64,000 nt of DNA from Amycolatopsis sp. 195334CR (GTDB taxonomy: Bacteria > Actinomycetota > Actinomycetes > Mycobacteriales > Pseudonocardiaceae), in contig NZ_JAFJMJ010000002.1 of assembly GCF_017309385.1 (NCBI RefSeq), positions 1,488,001 through 1,552,000 of the forward strand. The letters are read 5' to 3'. The notes below the pieces were generated by a model. It was not told the origin of the DNA. It saw only the letters and a list, made by a program, of their open reading frames with translations, and ran no database searches. Numbering within the stretch: position 1 is the stretch's first letter; the number at the start of each line of letters is the position of its first letter. The position numbers and the translations under genes were made by a program. Of the stretch, positions 1 through 9,900 are shown in pieces.

Positions 1-492
1 AAGTGGCTCAAACGGGTGCTGCTGGCCTCGACGCTGATCGCGAACGTCTGGGCCGCACTCGCCCCGTCGGACGGGCGCATCTCCAAGGGCAACGTCTTCT
101 TCCACCTCGTCATCCCGACCGTGGTGTTCCTGCTCGCCGAAGTCATGCCGATCATCCAGGCCGAGTGCACCAAGGTCCGCGAGCAAGCCGCGGCTGAGGT
201 GCCCCACGGCACGGAGGGGCCGAGGCCGGCGGCGGCACCGACCGCCCCGACCGGCACGCACCAGCCTGGTCCGCCGCTGCCGTCCTTGGCACCGGACCCA
301 GCCCCGGCCTCCCGGGTCAAACTCCCGCCGGAGATGACCGGCCGCATCACCGCCGCGCTCGACGCGGCACGCGCTGAGGGACGCACGCCGACCACCGCCG
401 ACATCCGCGCCGTGGTCAAGATCCCCGAACCCGTGGCCGCGCAGGTCCTCGCCGACCACGCCCCACGCAACGGGCACACCCTCACGCACTGA
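1..492 (+). CDS. DUF2637-like membrane protein of an integrative element (5' end missing)
   Basis: The frame is open from base 1, so the start lies outside the window; 163 codons remain before the TGA. The N-terminal part shows two hydrophobic stretches (residues about 6-16 and 28-46), followed by a Pro/Ala-rich linker and a C-terminal helical segment resembling a small winged-helix (PPEMTGRITAALDAARAEGR). This membrane-segments-plus-tail layout is that of DUF2637 proteins commonly found just upstream of repSA in actinomycete integrative and conjugative elements. Its function is unknown; a role in transfer or spreading is an inference from context. The next gene begins 70 bases downstream on the same strand. 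Family assignment is moderate because the N-terminus is cut off. Confidence 0.6.
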   Translation, partial: KWLKRVLLASTLIANVWAALAPSDGRISKGNVFFHLVIPTVVFLLAEVMPIIQAECTKVREQAAAEVPHGTEGPRPAAAPTAPTGTHQPGPPLPSLAPDPAPASRVKLPPEMTGRITAALDAARAEGRTPTTADIRAVVKIPEPVAAQVLADHAPRNGHTLTH

Positions 493-504
493 ACCCGCAC
501 CACC

Positions 505-542
505 AGGGCGGGGCACGGCCAACACCGGTCGCGCCCCGCCCT
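505..542. terminator. GC-rich hairpin between the membrane protein and repSA
   Basis: A perfect 10-bp inverted repeat (AGGGCGGGGC at 505-514 and its complement at 533-542) encloses an 18-base loop. No T-run follows. It could be an intrinsic terminator-like structure, or a control element upstream of the replication gene whose ribosome site follows about 10 bases later. The choice between these cannot be made from sequence. Confidence 0.35.
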
Positions 543-562
543 TCTGCACGAAAGGGCCTCCT

Positions 563-1900
563 GTGCTCACCCTGGAATCCCGCATCGCCGAACGCGTCAC
601 CCGCGCCGACTACGACCAGTGGCGCACCGCCGTGCACGCGGTCAACGGCTGCGCCAAACCCATCCGGCTCGCCGGAGCCTCCCAGATCCAAGACGCGCTC
701 ACCGGCAAGGTGCTGCACCACCACGGCGGAGACATCTTCGTCCCCTGCGGCAACCGCCGCGCCACGGTCTGCCAGAACTGCTCGGACCGCTACGCCGCTG
801 ACGCCTTCCACCTCATCCGCGCCGGAATGTCCGGTGGCAGCAAGGGGATCCCGGAGGACGTCGCGGATAAGACGCGCGCGTTCGTCACCCTGACCGCCCC
901 GTCGTTCGGGCCGGTCCACGGGCGCCGCACCACGGCCAGCGGGAAGCGCATCCCGTGCGGCTGCGGGGAACACCACCACGAAGCCGACACCCGTCTCGGG
1001 TCGCCGCTGGACCCGGAGAGTTACGACTACACCGGCGCGGTGCTCTGGCAGGCCAACACCGGCGCGCTCTGGCAGCGCTTCACCACCCGCCTGCGCCGCA
1101 CGCTCGCCCGCATGGTCGGGCTGACCGTGCGGGCGTTCCGGTTCCGCGCCCGGCTCTCCTACGCGAAGGTCGCCGAGTACCAGCGGCGCGGGCTCGTGCA
1201 CTACCACGCGGTGTTCCGCCTCGACGGCCCCGACGGACCGGCCGACCCCGCGCCCGCCTGGGCGACACCGGACCTGCTGCGAGACGCCGTGCACGTCGCC
1301 GCTGGGGCGGTGGAATACGTCATCGCCCGCCCGGACGGCTCGCCGCTGCGGCTGGTGTGGGGCGAACAGGTCGACGTCCGCGACATCCGCCCCGCCTCGG
1401 CGGCTGAGTTCGAGGATGGCGGCGAGATCAGCGAGCAGGCGCTCGCCGGGTACATCGCCAAGTACGCCACCAAGGGCACCGGCAAGAGCGAGGCCGCCGA
1501 CCGGCCGATCCGCTCCGAACGGGATATCGCTTTGCTCAAGGTCAGCGCGCACCACCGGCGCATGATCGAGACCTGCTGGGACCTCGGCGACCTGGAGCGG
1601 TACGACAAGCTCAACCTGCACCGCTGGGCGCACATGCTCGGGTTCCGCGGCCACTTCCTGACCAAGTCGCAGCTCTACTCCACGACTTTCCGCGTCATCC
1701 GGGGCGACCGCCGCGATTACCGGCGCGCCGAAACCCTCGACCGCCTCGGCCTCGACCCCGCCGGGGTCACCGTGGTCAACAACTGGTGGTTCGAAGGCTC
1801 CGGCTACCTCACCGACGCAGAGACCGAACTCGCGGCCGGGATCGCTGAGCGCATCCGCGCCGACCGAAAAGCCCGATACAGCAAGGAGAACCGCTCATGA
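563..1900 (+). CDS. repSA: RepSA-type replication initiator
   Basis: Predicted replication initiator of the integrated element, of the pSAM2 RepSA family that starts rolling-circle replication of the excised circle. The 445-residue length fits the family. Visible features are a Cys pair (CQNC, residues 72-75), a second Cys/His cluster (CGCGEHHH near 133), a metal-binding HxH-type motif (VHYHAVF near 213) and a later YIAKYATKGTGKS segment that would carry the nicking tyrosine. The GTG start has an AAAGG about 7 bases upstream. The stop overlaps the next start (ATGA), so rep, xis and int are translationally coupled, the order known from pSAM2. Nicking activity is inferred from family membership. 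Confidence 0.85.
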   Translation: MLTLESRIAERVTRADYDQWRTAVHAVNGCAKPIRLAGASQIQDALTGKVLHHHGGDIFVPCGNRRATVCQNCSDRYAADAFHLIRAGMSGGSKGIPEDVADKTRAFVTLTAPSFGPVHGRRTTASGKRIPCGCGEHHHEADTRLGSPLDPESYDYTGAVLWQANTGALWQRFTTRLRRTLARMVGLTVRAFRFRARLSYAKVAEYQRRGLVHYHAVFRLDGPDGPADPAPAWATPDLLRDAVHVAAGAVEYVIARPDGSPLRLVWGEQVDVRDIRPASAAEFEDGGEISEQALAGYIAKYATKGTGKSEAADRPIRSERDIALLKVSAHHRRMIETCWDLGDLERYDKLNLHRWAHMLGFRGHFLTKSQLYSTTFRVIRGDRRDYRRAETLDRLGLDPAGVTVVNNWWFEGSGYLTDAETELAAGIAERIRADRKARYSKENRS

Positions 1901-2073
1901 GCGAGCCACTGTGGACGATCAAAGACGTGTCCGACTACCTTCAGATTCCGGTAAACACGCTGTACCAGTGGCGTACCCGCCGCGTCGGCCCTGCCGGTCT
2001 CCGGCTGGGAAAGCACATCCGGTACCGGCCCGAGGACGTGAGCGCCTGGGTGGCTGAGCAGGGTGGAGCCTGA
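1897..2073 (+). CDS. xis: Excisionase (58-aa HTH_17/MerR-like DNA-binding protein)
   Basis: A 58-residue protein: WTIKDVSDYLQIPVNTLY forms a helix-turn-helix, then a wing with RLGKHIRYRPEDVSAWV, the typical C-terminal signature of small excisionase/HTH_17 proteins. Such proteins bend attachment-site DNA and steer the integrase towards excision. GGAG lies about 9 bases upstream of the ATG. Its start overlaps the repSA stop and its TGA overlaps the integrase ATG by one base, so it sits in the expected xis position. Confidence 0.85.
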   Translation: MSEPLWTIKDVSDYLQIPVNTLYQWRTRRVGPAGLRLGKHIRYRPEDVSAWVAEQGGA

Positions 2074-3269
2074 TGGCTCGCGTCTGGATCTACGACCGGC
2101 TGAACACGGTCGACTACCAGGAAGCGGCTCGCCGGGCGAAGCGCAAGGGCAGGAAGCCGCCCGCTCGCTGGCGGGTGATGTACTACGACAGGGCGGGCAA
2201 GCTGCGCTCGGAGGTGTCGCCGACCAGCACGGCGGCGAAGGACCGGCGAACCGAGCTGGAAGCGTCGCTCAAATCAGGGACCTACATCGATCCGGTGGAC
2301 GCCAATGTCTCGCTGGGGGAGATGGCCGAGAAGTGGCTTGAGTCCCGGCACGATCTGAAGCCGTCGACCTGGTGGAAGTACCGAGGGCTGCTCGACAACC
2401 ACGTACTGCCGCGCTGGGGTGAGCTGCCGTTGCCCGCGATCCAGCGGGAGGACATCGCGGTGTGGGTGGCGAAGCTCCTCAAGTCCAAAGACGACGGTGG
2501 GAGCGGGCTCGGGCCGTCGCAGGCGCGCCACGCTTACCGCGTCCTGGCGATGGTGCTCGACTGGTGCGTCCCGGCTCGCCTGGCCGTGAATCCGGCACGC
2601 GGGGTGAAGTTGCCCGTGCAGCCCGAGGCCGAGCATGTGTACCTGAGCTACCAGCAGGTCGAGCTACTGGCCGACGCGGCGGGAAGCCTGCGGACGAAGT
2701 ACGACCGGCCGACTGCCTGTGCCGCGATCAACCGGGCGCTGATCCTGCTCCTGGCCTACACGGGGCTGCGGTGGGGTGAGGCTGCCGCCCTGCGGGTCGG
2801 CAAGGTGGACCTGGACAAGCGGCGCATCCGCGTCTCGGTCACCTTCTACGAGGTCAACGGAGTTCAGCACGAAGGGCTACCGAAGAACGGCAAGCGGCGC
2901 ACGGTGTCGATTCCGGCGTTCCTGGTGCCCGTGCTGCTGCCGCTGATCGAAGATCGCGATCCGAACGAGCTGGTGTTCACCACGGCGCGCGGTCAGTCGC
3001 TGCGGGCGAACAACTGGCGCGTGCGGGAGTTCAACGCGGCTGTGGAGGCTGCCGAGCTGGATCTAGCGGGGCTGACTCCGCACAAGCTCCGGCACACCGC
3101 GGCTTCGTTGGCCATCGCGGCCGGGGCGGACGTGAAGGTCCTTCAGCTCATGCTCGGGCACGCCGACGCGGCGATGACGCTGAACATCTACGGGCACCTG
3201 TTCCCGGATCGCCTCGACGAGGTGGCCGACGTGCTGGATACGCAACGCTCCTTGGCGCTGGCCGCGTGA
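2073..3269 (+). CDS. int: Tyrosine recombinase (integrase) of the element
   Basis: Site-specific recombinase that integrates and excises the element. The 398-residue protein has an N-terminal arm-binding region, a SAM-like core-binding domain (about 77-175) and a catalytic domain with the full set of residues: Arg233 (TGLRWGE), a Lys near 271-276, His337 and Arg340 (HKLRH), His363 (LGHAD) and the Tyr373 nucleophile (NIYGH). It is co-translated with xis. The stop lies 117 bases from the 3' end of the tRNA-Pro gene, as expected when the target is the tRNA 3' part. All catalytic residues are intact, so the element could still be mobile; whether it is depends on the left end, which is not visible. 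Confidence 0.95.
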   Translation: MARVWIYDRLNTVDYQEAARRAKRKGRKPPARWRVMYYDRAGKLRSEVSPTSTAAKDRRTELEASLKSGTYIDPVDANVSLGEMAEKWLESRHDLKPSTWWKYRGLLDNHVLPRWGELPLPAIQREDIAVWVAKLLKSKDDGGSGLGPSQARHAYRVLAMVLDWCVPARLAVNPARGVKLPVQPEAEHVYLSYQQVELLADAAGSLRTKYDRPTACAAINRALILLLAYTGLRWGEAAALRVGKVDLDKRRIRVSVTFYEVNGVQHEGLPKNGKRRTVSIPAFLVPVLLPLIEDRDPNELVFTTARGQSLRANNWRVREFNAAVEAAELDLAGLTPHKLRHTAASLAIAAGADVKVLQLMLGHADAAMTLNIYGHLFPDRLDEVADVLDTQRSLALAA

Positions 3270-3346
3270 TCACCGCCCCGGGGCGTATTGCACAAATGTT
3301 GCATGCTCCGGGGCGGAGGCGTGTCCAAGATCGTCCGAAGACATGA
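3270..3346. other. Probable attachment-site arm region between int and tRNA-Pro
   Basis: No coding frame is apparent here. Two copies of CCGGGGCG lie 30 bases apart (3278-3285 and 3308-3315), flanking an AT-richer stretch with two TTGCA words and a TGCA-N7-TGCA symmetry (about 3290-3304). Such small repeats next to an integrase gene are typical of arm sites for Int or Xis. The crossover core itself is expected within the tRNA 3' half. The binding role is an inference. Confidence 0.45.
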
Positions 3347-3380
3347 GAAAGGGCCGCCTACCTGCGTAGACGGCCCTTTC
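3347..3380. terminator. Strong hairpin between int and tRNA-Pro
   Basis: A 10-bp perfect stem (GAAAGGGCCG with its complement at 3371-3380) continues, after one mismatch, with 4 more pairs (3358-3361 with 3366-3369) around a CTGC loop. Read on the minus strand, the right arm is followed by TCTC rather than a long T-run, and it lies 6 bases past the tRNA 3' end, so it probably terminates the tRNA transcript. It may also stop int transcription from the other side. Confidence 0.75.
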
Positions 3381-3385
3381 GCCGG

Positions 3386-3459
<74 letters not shown>

Positions 3460-3615
3460 GCTGTCGACCTCCCGCCTGGGAGGTGATGTGGAGAAGCTTA
3501 GCGGGTCCCCCCAGCACGCCCGAAGGCAGGGGGGAAAGAACCGAAAGCGCCTGGTCAGCGGCCGGGGGTGTGTCGGTTGCGGAAGTGGGGGGCCGGCTGG
3601 GGGAGACTCGCGGCG

Positions 3616-6600
3616 GTGTACACCCCAACCGATCTTGCCGACCTCCTCGAGTGCGAGCACCGCAGCGTGCTCAAGCAGGCGCTCGCGGCCGGCCTCCCGG
3701 ACGCACCCCGCCCGGGCAGCGGCGCCGACCAGCTCGCGGTCAAGCACGGCCGCGCGCACGAGGAGGCCACGCTCAACCGGTTCCGCGGGGAGAAGCACGC
3801 CGTCGTCGAGATCGAGCACGTCGACCACGAGACGGCCGTGAGCGACACCGCCGTCGCGCTGTGGTCCGGGGCGCCGGTGGTTTACCAGGCCGTGTTCGAC
3901 GACGGCCAGTTCACCGGGCGCGCCGACTTCCTGCTGCGCGACGACCAGGGCCGCTACGAGGTGTACGACACCAAGCTCGCGCGTCACGCGCGGCCCGCGG
4001 CCGTCCTCCAGCTCACCGCCTACGCCGACGCGTTGCGCAGCGCGGGCTGGCCCGCCGGGCCCAACATGCACCTGCTGCTCGGCGACGGCAGCACCCGCAC
4101 CCTCCGCGTCGACGACTTCCTGCCCCTGCTGCGACGCCTCCGCGCGCGCCTGCTCGACCGGCCCGCCCAACTGCCCGTGCAGCTGTGGGCCGACCCGCGA
4201 CCGGGGTGCGCCAGCTGCGGATTCGCCGACCACTGCGCCTCGGGCCGTGAGGCCGACCGGGACCTCTCGCTCGTCGCCGGGATGCGGAGTGATCAGCGCC
4301 GCAAGCTGGTCGAGTCCGGGCTGGGCACGATCGACGCGCTCGCGGAGGCCGAGTCCGAGGACCGCCCGCGTGAGCTGTCCGCGGCCAGCTTCACCACGCT
4401 CCGCGCGCAGGCCAAGATCCAGGTCAAACAAGACAAAACCGGCGAGATCAGCTACGAGATCATCGACGAGGAACCGCTCGCCGCGCTCCCGCAGCCCAGT
4501 CCCGGCGACGTCTTCTTCGACATGGAGGGTGACCCCTACGCCCTCGGCGGCACCGGCCTGGAGTACCTCTTCGGCGCGGTGACCACGGACGGCGGCCAGC
4601 GGTTCACCCCGTTCTGGGCGCATTCCCGCCCGGAGGAGAAGCGGGCCTTCGAGCGCTTCGTCGACTTCACCACGGCGCGGCTGGCCGAGCACCCCGGCGC
4701 CCACGTCTACCACTACGCGCCCTATGAGGTCACCGCCCTCAAGCAACTCGCCGCCCTGCACGGCACCCGCGAGGAACAGGTCGACGAACTCCTGCGCGGC
4801 GGCGTCCTGATCGACCTGTACGCCGTGGTGCGCAAGGCTTTGCTGGTCTCCCAGCGCTCCTACTCGATCAAGTACCTGGAACCGCTGTACATGCCCGAGG
4901 CCCGCGACGGCGACGTCAAGACGGCCGTGTCGAGCATCGAGGCCTACGAGGACTACCTGACCCTCACGCAACTCGAGGAAACCGAGCAGGCGGCCGAGGT
5001 GGTGCGCGGGATCAGCGACTACAACGAGTACGACTGCGTGTCCACGCTGAAGCTCTTCGAGTTCCTGCACGAGATCCGGGAGAAGGCCGGGATCGAGCCG
5101 CTGCCGGTCGAATCCGGGGAGGACACGCTCCTGCAGGACACCGCGGACGACGTCGCCGCGCAGCGCCGGGCCGAACGGGCCGCGCGCCTGGCCGCGCTGG
5201 TCGACCCGCTGCTCGACGGCCTGCCCGCGGACCCCGTCGAGTTCACCGAATCCGACCGGGCGAAGGCGCTGCTGGCCGCCTCGGTCGGCTACCACCGCCG
5301 CGAGACGAACCCGGCGTGGTGGGAGCACTTCCGCCAGCTCGCCGCGCCGCTGACCGACCTCGAAACCGACACCAGCTGCGCGGTCCCGGTCTCGATCCAC
5401 GCGGGGGAGTGGGTGCCGCCGACCGGCCGCGCCCGCACCGCGAAGCGCGCGCTGACCATCACCACCGACCCCGAGCACCCGCACCCGTTCACCACCGGCG
5501 ACAAGGTGCGCCTGCGCTACGGCCCGGAATCGCGTGACGCCAGGGTCGTCGCCGCGTCGGCCGAGGAACTCACGCTCGAGGAGAGCAGCAAGGTCGACGA
5601 GACCACCGCGGACCGGCCGCAGGCCGTGCTGCCCGGCGATCCCGTCCGGCCGGCGCCCAAGGACGAGGCCGTGGCCGACCTGGCCCAGCTGGTGGTGGAC
5701 CGGCTGCCGAAGCTGCCCCCGCACCCCGGCGTCGACCTGCTGCGCCGCCTGCCGCCGCGACTGAGGAAGGGCAAGAAGCTCCCCGCACCGGGCGAGGACC
5801 TGGTGGCCACGGTGATCGAGGCGGTGGACGCGCTCGACGGTTCGGCGCTGGCCGTGCAGGGCCCGCCCGGCGCGGGCAAGACGTACCTGGCGGGCAAGCT
5901 GATCGCGCACCTGGTGCGGGCCGGGAAGACCGTCGCGGTCACCTCGAACAGCCACAAGGCCGTGGAGAACGTGCTGACCGCGGCGATGGCGAACGCGCCG
6001 GAACTGCCGTGCGCCAAGCGGCCGCGCAAGGCGCCGGACCCGGAACTGCCCTGGGAACAGCCGAAGGACAACAACTCGCTGGCCCGCTGGCGCACCGAGC
6101 ACGACACCGGGCACCTGGTCGGCGGGACCGCGTGGACCTTCGCCAACGCGGCGCTGCGGGCCGAGCCGTTCGACGTGCTGATCGTCGACGAGGCCGGGCA
6201 GTTCGCGCTGGCCGACGCGCTCGCGGTGTCGATGTGCGCGCGGAACCTGGTGCTCCTCGGAGACCCGCAGCAGCTGCCCCAGGTGGTGCAGGGCACGCAC
6301 CCGGCCGGTGCGGAGGCCTCCGCGCTCGGGCACCTGATCGGCGAGGCCGACGTGATCGCGCCCGAGCTGGGGTACTTCCTCGACCAGTCCCGGCGGATGC
6401 ACCCCGCGGTCTGCGAGCCGGTCTCGAAGTTGTCCTACGCGGGCAGGCTGCACGCCCACCCGACCGCCGCGGACCGGGGCATCGACGGCATCGGGGCCGG
6501 GCTGTACGTGTCCGAAGTGGACCACCGGGGCAACACCACGCGCTCGGTGGAGGAAGCCGCCGAGATCGTCCGCATCGTGCGGGCGCTGCACGGACGCAAG

Positions 6601-6993
6601 TGGACGGACCACGGCGAGGTCCGGCCGCTGGACGACGGCGACATCCTGGTGGTGGCCCCGTACAACCTGCAGGCGCGGGTGGTCGGCCGGGCGCTGGAGA
6701 AGGCGGGCTTCCCCGGGGTGCGGGTGGGCACGGTGGACCGGTTCCAGGGCCAGGAGGCGCCGGTGGTGCTCACCACGATGACCTCGTCCTCGGCCGTGGA
6801 CCTGCCGCGCGGCCTGGACTTCCTGCTCTCCCGCAACCGCCTGAACGTCGCGTTGTCGCGAGCTCAGGCGGTCGCGGTGCTGGTCTGCTCACCACGCCTG
6901 GTCGAGGCCGACATCCGCACCGTGGACCAGATGCGGCTGGTCTCCGGCCTGGTCGGACTGATGGCCGGAGCCACGCCGTTCGACCAGGCCTGA
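3616..6993 (+). CDS. TM0106-family RecB-like nuclease fused to SF1 helicase
   Basis: A predicted nuclease-helicase of 1125 residues. The N-terminal part is RecB/Cas4-like, with active-site residues around GRADF (about 102-106) and YDTK (117-120) and four cysteines in the Fe-S arrangement of such nucleases (Cys13, then CxxC-x5-C near 199-208). An RNase H-like segment follows (FFDMEGDP, near 300). The C-terminal part is an SF1 Upf1-like helicase with Walker A GPPGAGKT (about 752), DEAGQ (about 857) and a final QGQEAPVV/NRLNVALSRA block. GTG at 3616 has GGGAGA upstream and fits family N-termini; an upstream in-frame ATG at 3568 is possible. DNA repair or processing is likely. It ends 4 bases from the convergent RHS gene and lies just outside the element. 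Confidence 0.85.
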   Translation: MYTPTDLADLLECEHRSVLKQALAAGLPDAPRPGSGADQLAVKHGRAHEEATLNRFRGEKHAVVEIEHVDHETAVSDTAVALWSGAPVVYQAVFDDGQFTGRADFLLRDDQGRYEVYDTKLARHARPAAVLQLTAYADALRSAGWPAGPNMHLLLGDGSTRTLRVDDFLPLLRRLRARLLDRPAQLPVQLWADPRPGCASCGFADHCASGREADRDLSLVAGMRSDQRRKLVESGLGTIDALAEAESEDRPRELSAASFTTLRAQAKIQVKQDKTGEISYEIIDEEPLAALPQPSPGDVFFDMEGDPYALGGTGLEYLFGAVTTDGGQRFTPFWAHSRPEEKRAFERFVDFTTARLAEHPGAHVYHYAPYEVTALKQLAALHGTREEQVDELLRGGVLIDLYAVVRKALLVSQRSYSIKYLEPLYMPEARDGDVKTAVSSIEAYEDYLTLTQLEETEQAAEVVRGISDYNEYDCVSTLKLFEFLHEIREKAGIEPLPVESGEDTLLQDTADDVAAQRRAERAARLAALVDPLLDGLPADPVEFTESDRAKALLAASVGYHRRETNPAWWEHFRQLAAPLTDLETDTSCAVPVSIHAGEWVPPTGRARTAKRALTITTDPEHPHPFTTGDKVRLRYGPESRDARVVAASAEELTLEESSKVDETTADRPQAVLPGDPVRPAPKDEAVADLAQLVVDRLPKLPPHPGVDLLRRLPPRLRKGKKLPAPGEDLVATVIEAVDALDGSALAVQGPPGAGKTYLAGKLIAHLVRAGKTVAVTSNSHKAVENVLTAAMANAPELPCAKRPRKAPDPELPWEQPKDNNSLARWRTEHDTGHLVGGTAWTFANAALRAEPFDVLIVDEAGQFALADALAVSMCARNLVLLGDPQQLPQVVQGTHPAGAEASALGHLIGEADVIAPELGYFLDQSRRMHPAVCEPVSKLSYAGRLHAHPTAADRGIDGIGAGLYVSEVDHRGNTTRSVEEAAEIVRIVRALHGRKWTDHGEVRPLDDGDILVVAPYNLQARVVGRALEKAGFPGVRVGTVDRFQGQEAPVVLTTMTSSSAVDLPRGLDFLLSRNRLNVALSRAQAVAVLVCSPRLVEADIRTVDQMRLVSGLVGLMAGATPFDQA

Positions 6994-6997
6994 GTCC

Positions 6998-9900
6998 CTA
7001 CCTCGGCCGCGAGTTCCACTCGTTCACGCCGGGGTGGCTCCCGGACGGGGCGTCGAGCGCCTTGAACCGGTTGATCAGGTCGTCGACGTGGGCCGGAGTG
7101 TAGTCGCCCGGGTTCTTGCCCAGGTTGTCGAACTCGTTCCGGATGTTCTTCCACTCCTTGTGCTCGGCGGTGGTGCCGCCGGGCCAGTCGAAGTCGGAGG
7201 AGAACTTCACGTCGTCGAGGAACTCCTGGCGTTCCTTCGGGTCCTTGATGTCGTCCGCGGCCTTGAAGATCGGGTCGGCGAACTCCGCGCGGTGCTCCTT
7301 CGAGTACCCGGACGACTTGTCGAACGCGTCGCTCGGGTTCATCGGCGCGTCCGGCTGGTTCTTGCCCGACGGCGTGTACGTGCCGTCGATCCTCGACTCG
7401 ACCGTCTTGAAGTTGTCCACCACGCGCCCGATCGACGAGTTGATCTCGCCCTCGCCGAGCGGCAGGTTCTCGATCTTGGTGTTCATCTGCTTGAGCTCGT
7501 CGACGTACTTCTTCGTCATCGCGTCGCGGTCGGGGTGCCCGGGCGGGAACTTCTCGTCCACCCACGCCTTCGTGTTGTCCCGCATGGTCTGCCACGAGAT
7601 GATGTGGCGCCCGTCGTAGTCGCCGCCACTGCCGTAGGCGGGATCGTTCGGGTCGTCCTTGCGGTTCTTGTGCTCGTCCTTGGTGGCCTTGTTGAACGCC
7701 GGGCGCTTCGCGAAGGGGTCGGTGTTCTTCTTCGGCTTCTTGGCGGGCGGGTTGTTGCCCGAGCCGTCGGCCTTGCGCTTGCCCTTGTTCGGCGGGGGCG
7801 TCGGCGTGGCCGAGCTGCCACCGGAGTTGCCCGCGTTGTGCTTGGCCGGCGGGTTCCCCGACGGCGGGTTGCCGCTGCCGCTGCCCGACGGCGTCGTGGT
7901 CGAGCAGTTCATCAGGCCCAGCAGGTCGAACTCGGCGAACGGGTCGGTGACGTAGGCGGTCGGGTTCGGCCCGGCCTCCAGGCCCAGCGGGTCCTGGCTG
8001 AGGTACCGGGCCGACGCCGGGTCGTAGTAGCGGAACACGTTGTAGTGCAGGCCGGATTCGGCATCCGCGTACTGACCGGGGAAGCGCAGCGGGGTTGCCG
8101 CCCGCGCGCCAGGGGACGGCAGTTCGCGGCCCCACAGTGTCCGGCGGCCGCTCCAGGCCAGCTGCCCGCGCTCGTCCACCAGCTCGGTGGGCGTGCCGAC
8201 CGCGTCGGTGACCACCGAGTGGAACCGCGCGCCGGCTGGACCGCGTTCGAACTGGGTGACCGGGGCGGCGGTGCCGGGCAGCCGGTCCCAGGTGGTGATC
8301 CAGCGCGCGCCGTGGACGTCGGTGTGCTCCTGCTCGATGAGCACCGTGCCGTCCCAGACGAACCGGAACGACTCGGCGACCGAACCGTCGGGCCGCACGC
8401 ACTGCTTCGCGGTGCGCCTGCCCAGCGGGTCGTAGCGGTACAGCCAGCGGTTGCCGTCCGGGGTCCGCAGCTCGGTGAGCAGTTCGCCGGTCCAGACGTA
8501 CTCCCAGGACCGGTCGCCGAGGCGCTGGCGGACGCGGCGGCCGAGGTGGTCGTAGTCGAAGCTCAGCCCGGCGCCGCCCGACCAGCCGGTCAGGTTGCCC
8601 GCCGGGTCGTACCGCAGGTCCTCCTGGCCGTGCGCGGTGGACACCGCGGTGATGCGGCCGGCGGCGTCGCGGGTGAACCTGGCCGGGCCGGTCAGTTCGT
8701 CGTGCACGCCGGCGAGGCTGCCGTCGGCTCGGTACTCGAACCCCCGGCGCTGCACCGGGACCGAGCCCGCGGTGAGGTGCTGGGCGGTGAGCCTGCCGCC
8801 GGGCCCGAAGGACTGCTCCAGCACGCTGGCGCCGTCGACGTCGCGGGCGACCGGGCGGCCGTCCTCGTCGAGCCGGTAGCGCACGGTGTGCCCGGCGGTG
8901 GTCAGCGAGATCGGCTGTTCCGCCTCGTCGAAGGACCACACGCTCTCGGCGCCGGACGGGGTCCGCCGCCGGATCGTGTTGCGGTCGGCGTCGTAGGCGA
9001 AGGTCACCGCCAGCCCGTCGACGGACTCGCGGACGACGCGGCCGTACTCGTCGCGCTCGAACTCCACCACCGAATGGGCGGAGGCCACGCGCACGACCTC
9101 ACCGACCGGGTCGTAGGCGTAGGTGGTGACCCCGGCCGGGGTGTGCAGCTCGACGAGGTTGCCGAGCACGTCGTAGCGGTAGCCGGTGACGGCGCCGTCC
9201 GGGGCGGTGGAGCGCACCAGCTGCCCGGCGGCGTCGTGCTCGTAGGTCCAGCTCCGGCCGTCGAAGTCGGTCTGGCCGGTGAGCCTGCCCGCGGCGTCGT
9301 AGCGGTAGGTCCACACGCGACCGGTCGGATCGGTGGTGGACACCAGCCGCAGCTCGGTGTCGTAGGCGTGCACGGTGCGCGCGCCGGTGGGATCGGTGGT
9401 CGCCACGAGCGAGTCGAACGGGCCGTAGTCGCGGCGGGTCACCTGGCCGAGTTCGTCGACGTGCTCGACCTCGTTCTGCTCACCGTCGTACCGCCACACC
9501 GCGCGTTCGGACCGCGTGCCGGTCCGCGACGCGCGCTTCCCGTCGACGGTCCAGCCCAGCAGCACCCGGCCGCCGCCGACCTCGGGCACCGAGCGCGGCC
9601 TGCCGAACTGGTCGCGGTCCGCCGAATCGGGCTGCGGCGGCTGGTTCGCCAGGATGTCGGTCCGGTACGCACTGGCCACGCCGACCGCGTCGGTGGCCGG
9701 GTCCGGAGCGGCCCCGGCTTCGTAGTACCGGCGCCACACCTGGGTTCCGTCGTCCACGCTGACCGAGGTCAGCACCTCGCCGATGTGCTCGAGGGTGACC
9801 ACGCTGCCGTCGGGCCGGGTGATCCGGGTGGGCGTTCCGTCGGGGGCGTAGTCGTAGCGGGTGACGCGGCCCAGCGGATCGGTGCGGGAGAGCAGGTTGT

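Noticed and set aside
1..3269. Phage origin for the integrase block
   Set aside because: The rep-xis-int order with a RepSA-type initiator and a DUF2637-like protein fits an integrative and conjugative element; no phage structural or lysis gene is seen.
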